From: Dipteris shenzhenensis
Lineage: Eukaryota > Polypodiophyta > Polypodiopsida > Gleicheniales
Reading direction: 5' to 3' (one strand)
DNA: 64,000 bases
Assembly (NCBI GenBank): GCA_047967505.1
Contig: CM106540.1
Part shown: positions 44,851-56,169 of the stretch, piece by piece
Numbering within the stretch: the first letter of the stretch is position 1
How the letters are laid out: each line of letters starts with the position of its first letter
The notes under the pieces: generated by a model
What the model was told of the DNA's origin: nothing
Seen by the model: only the letters and a program-made list of their open reading frames with translations
The model's database searches: none
Program-made: the position numbers and the translations under genes

Positions 44851-45768
44851 CAGATTGATAGGCCTCCAAGGCCTATAGTTGGATGTGCTCCTTCTTAGGT
44901 GTAAGAGAACATCTTTGGACAACCCTGTAGTCGTTTTAAGAGAGATTTGACATGATTTTGGGAAATGTCAAGTATGAAAGGCAAGGCATTTTCCACTCCT
45001 AAGATGTAGTGTTCATAAGCCCCATAAGGTGAAGAAAGGCTCACTCTCTTTGCTCGTACTTGAAATCAATATGTGCTTCATAGAAGAGTAACCATGCTGG
45101 TGCTTGATCTAAGGCATCCACAATATTGAATCTTTTCTTAGGATTTATATGGGCCATACATAGGGCCCTGATCTATAATGAGCTATTTTGCAATATAGAA
45201 ATATGTTACCACATAAATTCTTTTCTCATTATTTCTTTGCTGTGAGGCATTTTCTACAATAACTTTGAGCATCCTCTATAACTGTAATTCCAAATAATAT
45301 TGGATGAAAATCTTGAAAGAGGGATCATTATGTCCCACACAAGATCCTCCTACACTTACAAACTTCACCCTCTATGATTTCCTAAGGATCAGCCTATACT
45401 AGCTTTCCCTATCCCACTATCTCCACACTTATTCCTTATCATACCTGAAAGAGACCAAAAACTTACCAAATGATTTGGACCAATGCAAATCATCTTACTC
45501 CATGAAACCCCAAAACAAGTAGCAGGATAGAATTGTTGGGTGGGGATGCTAAGGAAGGAAGCATAGCAACTTCAGTCTGAGTGGGGATGCTAGATTGATT
45601 GCACAGTTTACTTCATGCTATCCATCAATAGTTGCATCAGGGGATAGAGGGGATAGAAGTACATAGAGGGGATAGTTGCATCAGAGGTTAGAGAGAGAGA
45701 AAGAGAGAGAGAGAGAGAACTTAGAACTTATGTTATATGATCTCAAGTGTAGTTTAGCATAAATTCCA
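44851..45768. other. No gene seen; upstream region of the second H3-like gene
   Basis: AT-rich single-copy-looking DNA with a short (GA)n at 45,690-45,718. A weak TTATATGA near 45,731 could serve as a TATA box for the gene at 45,769. Confidence 0.4.
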
Positions 45769-47810
45769 ATGGCAAGGACGAAGACTACTGCCAAGAAGAC
45801 AGACAGGGGTCCCACGATAGCAAAATTGGCAACATCTAGAGGATGGGATTCACATCCAAGAAAAGGAAAGCAAATGCATCTTTTCCAACAAGCAAAAAAG
45901 AGAAGATTTGCACAAAAGGTCAATACTTTAATGGAGATAAGAAGGGTCCAAAAAGCCATGGGATTGTGCATTCCCAAGGCTCCTTTTCAAAGGCTTGTTA
46001 GGGAAGTTTATGATGATATGAACTTTACAGGCCTTGGATACCGGTGGCAAAGAACAACTATTTGGACATTGCAGGTAGCTGCCGATGACTTTTTCATAGA
46101 GTTTTTCTAGGATACATTTCTTCTTGTAGCCCACAGCCATAGGGTGACAATTATGGCAAAAGATATCACCACTTTTTAAAGATGGTGAGATGGAGATACG
46201 ACAAACTCCTGAAGGCTATAGATATGACAGATATGAAGATGAGAGACATTTGCTTATACCACCTACTCAAATGCCAAAACAAGATGAGGTGGCTATAGAG
46301 GAAGTCACTCAAGTGACACATGGAATAAAAACAAGAGCAAAAATAGCCTTCAAGGAGGTGCAGAGGAATAAATATAAGGAAACCAAGCATCTTCGTACCT
46401 CGTCCACTAATCTAGATACTGCAAAGCTAGAGCTACATGTTCTCATGCATCTACATACACTGGGACTTGCTGTAACGATAAGTTTTGCAGATGCAAAGTC
46501 AATCAAAGAGTTTATCCTAATAGAAGATTGTCTCAAAGCAATCACAGATAGATCAGGACAAGTTACTAATACAATTATCCTTGCAGGACTTAGGTAGGTT
46601 TTTCTTTTTATATATCAATTTAGACAACTTATTTTGAACACTATTCTGAATTCCTCTGTTGATTTGCAGCTTACTCAAAAAAAAGTTACATGAGGAGATT
46701 CAAGGTATGGTTCATATTGTGGACCCAGCTATCTCCTTAAAAATGAGGGATTCCAGGAGGATCCCAGGGAGCCAATGGACCAGCTTGCAGAGTAAGTGAT
46801 TAGTAAGTACATTGCATAAGGAGCTAGATTGTTATTTTCAATCCACAAATGCTAATCTTTACTGCATTTGTCAAATGAAGTCAACATTGGGGCTTAGCTT
46901 GTATCCATCTGACATCAAAAGGATGCTTCTACTTCAATTTAGTTATAGATACTCATCCAAATCTGTAAGTGAATTTTTGAATGCATGAAATAAGTATCGT
47001 AATTTTTTAAAATAACAAATTATTTATTTTGTAGAAAGTTGTTCACACTCGCATATGCAACTTGCAGTGGTCTGAAGAGACTATCTTTTGCAATTGATTT
47101 CTATGAAAAAAATTCATTTAAGTTGGGAGCAATTGAACTGCTTCATTTGGACGTAAGACATAAAGTCCTTTGCCCTCTCAGTACTTTTTTAAATTTAATT
47201 AGAATAATTTTATGCTTACAAGTGACTGGATGGTTCATAGACACCACAATAGAACGATGCCCACTTTTGTGGATGGAGGGTCCTTATAAATAACAAGTAC
47301 ATTTTGGAGGCTTATTTGTCAGGAGATACAATGGGTCCAGTAAGAACCATTATTGACGCATTTAAAATTTATACATAACTTAAATATAACACAAAACTTG
47401 AAACTAAAGTTTTGTTTGCATTTCTGCAGATGATAGAACAAAGCTATGATGATCAATTTGTGTTAAACTTTAGAGCTAGGATGATCAAAGATCTCCTTCA
47501 ATACGCATCCTCATTACCACAAGAGAAAAGCATCGAGGAGGAAAGCTCTAAGAAATTAGATGAGGGACAGAGCTCAAAAGTGATGGAGGACCTCACTCCA
47601 GAGGCTCCTTTGACATGACTAAAGGACCATGAGGCCCAACCTCAGATGCCTCCACAATCCACTGAACTTGAACGTGAACTTGGACATGAGGCCCCTCATC
47701 CAACCCCTCAAACTATTGAGCTTGGACCTGAGGATCATGAGCCCCTTCCCCATCCATTTATTGATGTTGGACCTAAGAATCCTTTACAAACTTCGGAGCC
47801 TCCTAATTGA
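45769..47810 (+). pseudogene. Second histone H3-like gene, CENH3-like loop 1, multi-exon extension
   Basis: ATG at 45,769. The tail reads MARTKTTAKKTDRG (H3-like), the fold MEIRRVQKAMGLCIPKAPF then QRLVREV. Loop 1 is about three residues longer than canonical H3 and contains an R-W pair (YRWQRTT), as in plant centromeric H3. It ends HRVTIMAKDI. A TAG at 46,108 replaces the expected Glu in F-E-D-T, and a T-run near 46,175 shifts the frame into a long extension (MEIRQTPEGYRYDRYEDER to IILAGL). Introns with good signals follow (46,594-46,669 GTAGGT...TTGCAG; donors GTAAGT near 46,792 and 46,966). Later exons include KLFTLAYATCSGLKRL (47,038) and a Pro/Glu-rich C-terminus (HEAPHPTPQ) ending TGA 47,808. 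H3 fold certain; whether the extension is one protein is inferred. Confidence 0.75.
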
Positions 47811-47921
47811 GTTGAGGCAAATTGTACTCTTGCAAGTTTGTAATGCATAATGATGTTTAATGAAATTCATCTATATTCAAGACTCTAGCTTGTAATCCAT
47901 AGAGCAAGAGCAAGAGCGCAT

Positions 47922-47924
<3 letters not shown>

Positions 47925-47957
<33 letters not shown>
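47925..47957. repeat. (GA)16 microsatellite
   Basis: Uninterrupted GA dinucleotides just after the end of the H3-like gene. Confidence 0.95.
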
Positions 47958-47960
<3 letters not shown>

Positions 47961-48159
47961 GACTCATGAATATGGATGTATGCATTACAAACTTTGAATG
48001 AAAATTTCTTACAAGAGCAAAGAAATTGATTCTCCATTGTTTTTTGTAAATAATAAGAAATATAGTTACAATGTTGATTATGGTTGTAACTTGAGAGCCA
48101 AAACTATAGTAGAACTTCTTTGATTCCAACAATATAAGCCTAGAAAGGCTCAACTACTA

Positions 48160-49562
48160 GAGTGAAGGCGAGATCAAAACATGGAAGAGAAGGTGGTGTA
48201 CGAGGAAAAGGCACAACAAAAGCTCCTTGGTCAACCTTTTTCATAAGATCATCCACTATCACCTGAATGGCATTCATTGTCTTTGAGTCATAGCATCCAC
48301 CATTGCCTCAACAGCACTGATTGTCTGATAATCATCAGTTTGTTTGACAATATAATGTATAATGTTTATCCATTGCCTCACAATTGTATACTATAAAAAT
48401 AATCATTTTGTACCTATAATTATGAATTTTGAATTAAATTCCATTTGGGAGATCTCTACACAGAATTCTCCTTCCCCTTCGTTCCAATACTTGTGAACAT
48501 GTAGTGTAAATCAATGATTTATTCAATAATAAATAAAAAACATTGAGTCACATCAACTCTTTGTTTACCTTCTTGTAATTCAGAATGAATGAGAATCTTT
48601 CTGCAACACTACCTTGTGTCTCCACCTGAATGTCCTGGCATAATTAAGCAAGTCTGTAGCATTTTTTGAGTGATATAATTCCCAATAAATTGTCATTATC
48701 ATTAATGGTGATATCCAATGCTTCATTCTTAGGACCAAAAGAGTTCAAATCTTGATCCATTGGAACCAATTGGTTCCCAATCATTCTACTGCATTTATAG
48801 TAAGATGTTAATTTGAAAATTTGAGTGGCAATCATGTACTTCAGTTTAATGGAGTTGTTCACAACCTCACAATATACTTGGTTGGATGTTATCATGTCCC
48901 AATCATAATCCAAGAAGTCAAGAATTCTTGGTTATTTTGTTGATTCTACTACCAATCCCTAGCCGTAAGGATCGTTGTACTTCTGAAAACAACTTTGCTC
49001 TATATGACTCTATTATAGCACCATGAGGAATTGGCCAATCAATGATATTCTATGCTGGAAGAAGTAGTTTCTTCAACACACCATGGGTGTTGGCTTTATC
49101 CAATAGTTTTTGTAAAAATGATCATAGAAAAAGACTCCTAATTGAGCTAATTGAGGATTAATTGTGCTGCCGATCTACCTTGATATTGCAACTCTTTTAT
49201 GGACCCATGTAGCAGGAGTGTAGCAGATCCATGAATCCTAAACTACATTTGGTAGGCTGCCACTGCTCATAAGATGAAGGATATATATCTAAAAATAAAA
49301 ATAAAGACATTGAGGTTTAGGAAATTCAATGATTATGAAATAAAAATTTTTAATGAAGTCACTTACAATTTGGCCTGTGTTGTGGCAGATAAGTTGGATA
49401 ATTCTCTTGCAACACACTATGCATGTACACATGTTGAACCAATATTTCCTTTGTTGATTTTATCCCCTCCTTGGTTCTAAAACCTTTCACCCTACCCTTC
49501 CAAGATGCCAAAAAGAGATTACTTGAACATGGCTTCTTCCTTCTGTTTGGTTGCATGAGCAC
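48160..49562 (-). pseudogene. Minus-strand gene converging on the second H3-like gene
   Basis: Pieces on the minus strand: 49,562-49,450 (RRKKPCSSNLFLASWKGRVKG), about 49,130-49,020 (FFYDHFYKNYWIKPTPMV) and 48,913-48,644 (CEVVNNSIKLKYMIATQIF, NQLVPMDQDLNSFG, NDNDNLLGI). There is also a short tail near 48,320 (ISAVEAMVDAM). The 48.7 kb part resembles 33,631-33,480: I/V-K/R at the start, Q-x-F/L, Y-K, then L-V-P-M/L-D and an acidic run. It therefore appears to be a diverged, more decayed relative of that gene. Function unknown; exon limits are approximate. Confidence 0.4.
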
Positions 49563-49674
49563 CCAACTTCCTTTTGATATAGTCAGTCTTTACCATAGCA
49601 GCCATCCAGTGTAACCTTATTGGCAACATCGATGAAAGATATACAGGAAAGAGGTCAACGAGTGAGGGAGCTCA

Positions 49675-50320
49675 TGTCTATAGCTTCATCCTCGATAGTC
49701 TGATCAACACGATGTTTGGCATAAGAAGGGTTCTGATTATCGATGCATGCCATTGAGACTAGTATCCAAACTTTTACTCGAAACCTGAAACTCAATGGAC
49801 ATATCAAAGAGCATGCATTAGACTCTAGTCTTGAATAAGCACGATCTTCTTATTCAAAACTTAAGAATATTATCAATGAGAGAGATTGACAAAGCAATGA
49901 TATCATTGTCATACCTTGTGCTTCAATATTATGATCAACAATGCTTCCTAAAAAACTAAGACCATGGAAAACTTTCAAAAGTTACATTCCATTGTGCAGT
50001 ATCTTTATAAATACACTCTTGTTCACCAAAGACTAAAAGAATATTATCCAACTTAACACTTTCACATCTTAAATATCAAAAAAGAGAGATTGAAAAAGCA
50101 AAGAGCTCGTTATTATACCTTGCTCCTCGATATTTTGATCAACAAAGCTTCTCAAAGAGCAAGGTCCTGTCAATAGTTTACCGTACCCATTAAAAACTTG
50201 CAAAAGTAATATTCTAGTCTGCATCATTTTGATAAACACATAGATTTGCATAAGCATAGATTAGATTCAAAGAGAGAGATTGACAAAGAAATGAGCTTGC
50301 TTTTGTACCTTAGTCCTAGA
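49675..50320. repeat. Imperfect tandem repeat, about 200-240 bp units
   Basis: The phrases gagagattgacaaagcaatga, catacctt(g)tgctcctcaat and tgatcaacaa recur near 49,694, 49,934 and 50,130, and partly near 50,270-50,320. Units are strongly diverged. No gene seen in this stretch. Confidence 0.6.
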
Positions 50321-50409
50321 GGTACTTCAAGTTTTAGTTTTCCGTCGCCACCCAAAACTCGTGGAAAGAAACCCAATCCACAGGTTGAAGGAATGTATAT
50401 GAGGAGGAA

Positions 50410-50497
50410 ACTGAGAGAGAGAGAGAGAGAGGGAGGGAGAGAGATAGAGGGAGGGAGAGGGAGAGGGAGAGGGAGAGGGAGAGGGGGGGAGAGAGAG

Positions 50498-50554
<57 letters not shown>

Positions 50555-50560
50555 TAATTT
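50410..50560. repeat. (GA)n / (GGGAGA)n microsatellite
   Basis: GA repeats with GGGAGA hexamers at 50,450-50,490 and a pure (GA)n end at 50,505-50,550. Frames through it are artefacts. Confidence 0.9.
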
Positions 50561-50635
50561 GGGAGGGGAGAGTAGTTTGGGGGGAAAGCACAATTCAGAT
50601 AATGATGTATTTTGAATGAGACATTGTCAAGTACT

Positions 50636-50881
50636 CTCAGGGTGGTCACTATGTATAAACCCTCAATATCACATGCATTCAAGGCCTATTTGTAAAATCC
50701 CTTATCTATAATTTTTCCATTAATAAAATGTACCCTTTTTCTATATAAATCTATACAATTTTTCCAAAATCATTTAAAAAACTCCCTTATGTAAATTAAT
50801 TTCTGTAAAATTTAGATATTAAAAATATCCTTCTGTTGAACTCACGTGACATGGTTACATATGATGACTGACCCCCCCGAG
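50636..50881. mobile_element. MITE, copy 2, intact 246 bp, TSD CAAGTACT
   Basis: Left end CTCAGGGTGGTCA, right end TGACCCCCCCGAG (13-base TIRs with two mismatches), flanked by perfect 8-base duplications CAAGTACT (50,628-50,635 and 50,882-50,889). About 93% identical to copy 1 across the interior (catgtataaaccctcaat, taataaaatgtaccctttt). AT-rich, non-coding. Confidence 0.95.
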
Positions 50882-50889
50882 CAAGTACT

Positions 50890-51330
50890 AGAATGGTGTC
50901 GGTAGCTCGACCAAAAATTTTAATTGTTTTTTATAGTTGTACATTAATAAAATATTATTTCTTGCTCTAACAATCTAGATACAATTCAAATTTTTTATAA
51001 ATTTCCCACGTTACGTTGCTTGGCCATTGGTTGAGAGCTATTTTTCATTTTGGCCAAAAGGCCCCAAAATGAGCTCCCTTTTTTCCTAACGAGGCAAAGA
51101 GAAGGTCATTGACATAGTGGACACAACCACTACCACAATCATCCCTAAGATCCTTGTGAAATCTACTTCCTATCTCAGAATATCTTCTTGTGATGCACAG
51201 GTATCTAAGAGGTGGACCTACAAGAGAAACAGTTACTATGTATTCATGGCCAAAGTGATGTAGTTTGATAAGACGACCTCTTTCTAAGATGCAATGCAAG
51301 TCTCTGCATGGGAACATGAAATTTATGAAT
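50890..51330. other. No gene seen
   Basis: AT-rich to 51,010, then ordinary sequence. The minus-strand frame at 51,045-51,317 has no recognisable features. Confidence 0.4.
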
Positions 51331-51335
51331 AGTAT

Positions 51336-52690
51336 AATGCTCCTCTCAAAAACCAGACTTGGACTTTGGCAAATCTTCCTACAATGAAGAAGCCCATAGG
51401 ATGCAAATGGATTTACAAAGTCAAACTAAACTTAGATGGAGAGGTTGACAGGTACAAGGCTAGGTTTGTAGCAAGGAATATGCCCAAGAGTATGGTACAG
51501 ATTATGAGGAGACCTTTGCACCTATTGCAAAGATGACCACAATTAGGATAGCCATAACAATTGTAGCTCACGTTGATTGGCCCATCTACTCCAAATAGAT
51601 GTGAAGAATCCCTTTCTCAATGGTTTTCTAATGAGAAAATATACATGACACTGCCTCCTAGCTATGCTATTATCGAGATCAAACAAAATGCTTGCAAGTT
51701 GCAAAAATCACTCTATGTTTTGAACATGCCCCTTGTGTATGGAATGCAAGGATTCATTGTCAGCTCCTGGCATTTGGTTTTCATCCATCTAGTTCAGACC
51801 CATCCCTCTACATTAAGAGGATTACAAAAGACATCCTTTTTATAGTGCTTTATGTTGATGACTTGGTCCAATGGATATTTCATCTCTAAAGCTAAGAGTC
51901 AGCTCACGTCAATGTTTTGACATAAAGGATATGGGAGAACTCCATGATTTTCTTGGGATAGAAATATGGATAGATGACATGACATCACACTTTCACAGGG
52001 AAAGTACACTCAGAGGGTACTCAAACTATTCCATCTACATGAGTGCAAGCCACTCCCTACTCCAATGAGTGCAAGCCACTCCCAACATCAAATTTTTAGC
52101 AATTGACAATTCTCGAGCTTCATATTCTCTTCAATATAAGCAACTTATTGGCTATTTACTATACTTGGCTATCACTAGGCCTAACATTTCTTATCTGGTT
52201 GGTGTGCTCAGTAAGTTCTTGAAAAGGATCACCTCCTACAATAGCAAAGAGAGTACTTAGATACCTTCATGGTACATGAGACCATATAGTACATTATGCC
52301 AAGACATCCGACTTGCATTCCCATGGATACATAGATAGTGATTGGGAAGGAAGTGTAAATGATAGAGGATCCACCAGTGAATACTGCTTCATAGTCTTGG
52401 CTCTCTAGCTTTTTCATGGCAAAGCAAGAAGTAACCAACTATGGCATTGACTTCTATCGAAGCACAGTATAGAGGATCCACCAATGCAACATGTGAGACA
52501 ATTTTGTTCAGAAGGCTTCTTTATGAGATGGAGAAACTTCTTGGAGACACTACCATGCTCTGTTATGATAATATGAGTGGCATCCAACTGGAAAAGAACC
52601 TAGTGTTTCATGCTAGATCAAAACACATTGAAGTGCATTATCACTCGATTTGTGAGAAAGTTCTTAGTGAGAGGAGATCACTTAAGTTGC
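51336..52690 (+). pseudogene. Decayed third copia family: reverse transcriptase and RNase H
   Basis: From 51,356: TWTLANLPTMKKPIGCKWIYKVKLN then RYKARFVA, the start of copia reverse transcriptase. The catalytic FIVLYVDDL is near 51,835-51,865. The rest is FDIKDMGELHDFLGIE near 51,915 and ITRPNISYLVGVLSKF near 52,170. RNase H motifs follow at 52,310-52,650 (SDWEGSVNDRGSTSEY, LTSIEAQYRGSTNATCE, HARSKHIEVHYHSI). Frameshifts and stops throughout. The sequence is clearly different from copia-1 to copia-4. No 5' half is present. Confidence 0.85.
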
Positions 52691-52949
52691 AATTGACGAA
52701 GACCAAGTTGATGTCAAAAGTGGGCAAACTTTTCAAGCAAAAGTGTCTTGGTGAAGACATTTATGACTTGCTCTTTTGTTGATCAATGTACCAAGTTGAC
52801 CTTTGTATATACTTTTTCTGCTGTGGCACTCTTTTTGCACTTTTATGCATCTATTTTGATCTTTATTTCTATTTCCATCATGCAACATTCATATACATTT
52901 TTTTAATGTGCTTTGTAAAACACCATCTACTTATGCAGTGCAATTTAAG

Positions 52950-53220
52950 GAGGGGTATTAAGGGGGGTGTAATTTTGTTCCACCTAGATAGGGTTCATGG
53001 GACAAATCCTAACCCTAAACCTAAGGGGTCCATGTATATATTCCCAGTTTCTTTGGAATATAACTTAGTGTATGGTTGGCCATCTCTTGTGCACTCCTCT
53101 CTCCCTCTCTCTCATTTGTTTTATCAAGATAGATGGAAAGACTAAGAGAGTGAATTGATAGTTTGAGTTACCTTAGACACTTTTATGTATTGTGATACTC
53201 AAATTTCTTGGGATAATGTT
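52950..53220 (+). repeat. Probable 3' end and LTR of the third copia
   Basis: A polypurine tract (TTTAAGGAGGGG at about 52,947-52,958) lies about 270 bases after RNase H. It is followed by TGTAATTTTGTTCCACC at 52,969 with a TATA-like TGTATATATTCCC near 53,033. The LTR end is not defined because no partner LTR is in the window. Confidence 0.5.
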
Positions 53221-53279
53221 AGCACTTAGTCAAAATTCTATTATAGTAGTAAAGAACATACATCCATTATGGCACAATG

Positions 53280-53860
53280 CATTATGCCACCCCTTCACCC
53301 AACAAACCAAGGAGGAGAAAACAAAAATATACTCCTCATACTTATACACAATTATTTGAGCCAATGCACTTTCCGAAGGACGGACCATTCTGATTTCATA
53401 CGTGAGTCGTGACGCGAACTCAACACATCTTTCGTAACTTTCATGCAGGACAGCAAGGAGCCAGCTTTGGTACCCACAGGACCCACGGGCCACAGCCCAC
53501 AAGCTACCACTGTCTATTTATCCTATATAGACCTCAACAGCAGCAGTTTTTGACGTAGAATGTCACATACATCAGTATCCTTTGATTCTTCTCCGCCAGC
53601 CTGCACAAACACGGAACTGCCGTAAGTACTGTCGCTACTTGCATGGCTCCGCATGCGTTGACAACAAACAGGTGGGATTGAATCAAGTATCGGGAGGGGT
53701 CGGTAGCATAGGCGATAATTTGCCAACATGAAGCGCGACGTAAAAGCCCCGCTGTACGCTACCTCTGAAAGCATAAAGAAAAGAATGCTGGCTCCCATTA
53801 CCTAGTGTTTTTTTCCGTGTAAGGCTTATGCAAGTGGAGCAATTATTTGCGTGTGCACGA
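53280..53860. repeat. Dispersed direct repeat, unit 1
   Basis: Aligns with 61,740-62,260 through many shared blocks (cacaattatttg.gcca, atttcata.gtga, gcaggacagcaagga.ccagc, ccagcctgc, acaacaaacaggtg, tgaatc.tgtatcggg, gcgacgtaaa.g, gaacaattat.tgcg). Roughly 70% alike. It has TATA-like tttatcctatatagacc near 53,515. Nature unknown: gene 5' region, unrecognised LTR or ncRNA are possible. No ORF is shared. Confidence 0.6.
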
Positions 53861-54542
53861 TGCAACTTCCAAATGGCTACGACATTATCCTCTTGCAACG
53901 ATGTAGTGTTAAGCTTCTAGATGCAAAGCCACCATATCCCATTCCCAACTTTTTCGAGATTCAAAGAGTTTAAATGTTACCTCTTAAACATATGTTATGG
54001 GTTTTCAAGTAGTGCCCCCCTCGAGAAGCACATCCAATCATTGGCGACCAATTAACAAACTCCATCATTGGGGTCTTTTCTATATTATTAGGAGATAAGG
54101 AGAAAATTGTACAAGACATGAATACTAAGTCATACATCCCATATAACAAAGCCACACTTCTAAGGATTGTAAATATAGCATGAAGCTATGTGAGTGGAGG
54201 AATATCAAGGACTTGCAACTTCCATCTTTGCAAGCATCAACACAGATACATGTACCATGCAACATAGCATTATTAATTGGACATAGAAAAAGGGGGGGAA
54301 ATAGTTGGTAGGAGGATTTAAGGGGATTTTTTTGGGGGTGGGGGGGGCATCTAGAAAAGGGAGACAAGGATGGATTTATTTATATAAAAGGGGCACTACT
54401 TAGAAGATTCACTATGTAAAACCCTATATAGCAAGTATATTCAAGAGATCAATATAAATATTATGGGCTAATGTTGAATAGGTATTTAGTGTGATGAATG
54501 TGGATTTCCTTAAGGAGGGTAGATGTCTCTTCGCATTATGTC

Positions 54543-54613
54543 CTGTGGGGACTTGAACTCATAACCTCATGATTGTGATTGTAAAGCCTTATCAATTGGA
54601 CTATCACTTTGGG
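54543..54613 (-). ncRNA. tRNA-like sequence, likely SINE head
   Basis: On the minus strand gtgatagtccaattgataaggc resembles an internal A box region, and ggttatgagttcaagtcc resembles a B box (GGTTCRANTCC). The acceptor ends do not pair, so it is not a working tRNA gene. A tRNA-derived SINE or tRNA pseudogene is the likely explanation. Confidence 0.4.
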
Positions 54614-55550
54614 CAATTTACACCTACATTGCATTAATTTGTCCGAAACTTTTTTAATTCAAAAAATCTGATAAAATCACTTTTCTCTCAATTTAAAACA
54701 AATTAGACGTTTTATGCTATTTTATTCATACAAATATTTTTATTCATACAAATAATCTAGTATTTGTACAAATAAACTAGCATTCATACGAATAATTTTA
54801 CTAGAAATGAAGACTTAATTTAGTGTTCTGTCTATTATGAACAACACCACCTCAGTAGCATTGGATGCCTAATTTATTGATTGAAGGATACTCAAGATTA
54901 ATTAGACATGTGAACGGTCTGGCATGTGATTAATTCCGCACGAATTTGGGAGAACGATGGAGCTAAAAAAGAGAAATTAAAGGCAACTCATGATTATTTG
55001 AATGCATGCATGAAAGTGTAATCGAAGTTTGATTCCATCCATTACAATGGTTTACATGGAATCACCTATCCATTGCAATGGTTTACATGGAATCACCTAT
55101 CAGCAAAGTGGTTTTATGGGTGAATGATGCCACTGGGACATATATGGCTTGTCAATATGTCCTAGCCCCTAATGGGGATCCCTCAAGGACCATATTGACT
55201 TTGATTATAAATCTATCTAGCCTCCCAACATAGTAATCCTAACCTCTTCCCCAGTCAGACCAAGAAAAACCTAACAACCCATTTGGTTCCAAATCCCATG
55301 CAATCAATTAAACTTTTGCAACACCAACTCTTCCCAAGACTTAGGTATTTAAATTCCTAACAAGTGATGTGACCTCTTAAACTCTCACTCTATAAAACTC
55401 CAATCTCCTCCTACTAACCAATGGTTCCCTTCCATGTAGGAGGCTACTAGCTGAGGCCAACATATGCTTCTGGCACTCTCTCTTGTGAAGAATTAGGAGC
55501 ATAGACACTAAGGATGCAAAAATCAAACCATTCTTTGTGACAAAGACAAA
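54614..55550. other. AT-rich region without a gene
   Basis: Contains a short direct repeat (ccattgcaatggtttacatggaatcacctatc at about 55,040-55,070 and 55,070-55,101). A possible second tRNA-like A box lies just beyond, near 55,610 (tggtggtagagcattg). No coding signal. Confidence 0.4.
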
Positions 55551-56169
55551 AAAATGTCATCCTTCTATTGTGTTGCTACAAGAATTGAAGTCTGGTCCAA
55601 ATGATGCTTGGTGGTAGAGCATTGTAAGCTTTGTTAAGTGGTTTAACTTTCAAGTTTCCACAGACTGCCCCTCAAGCGGTAGAGGAGGGACCGTGATCCT
55701 AGTCCATAAAGATTTGAAGTCTAGTATACAATTGATTTACTAGTCTTTCTCTTATATCATATACATGTTGTAAAAGATGCAAGTCATTAATGGATTCAAG
55801 GTATTAAAAAGTACAACTTTAATAGATTGTCTACATGGGTTTCAAAATCTAGCTAAAAGTTACAGGAGGGAAGTTAAAAAATAGTGCTAGCTTGTGTATA
55901 GGCAAATTAATAATATGTTCTTGCTAGCATGTGATATCTCATATGTCTATAAGGTGCACCCCCCTACTCCAACACCAAGTCAACATTGAGCCTTCTCAAC
56001 TAGGTCAACATTGAGCAATATTGTCAAATATGTCACATGTGTACAAGCTGACCTCCTAGTGTTCTAATGCAAAGTAATTTAGCACACGAGGTGCCCCAAA
56101 CCCTTAAGGAATCCCAAAGCAAATGATAATGTGTCTCACTTATCATATCACAAGAGAGTAGAGTGGAGT

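Noticed and set aside
54543-54613. Functional tRNA gene
   Set aside because: A- and B-box-like sequences exist, but the acceptor and anticodon stems do not pair; kept only as a SINE/tRNA-like feature.
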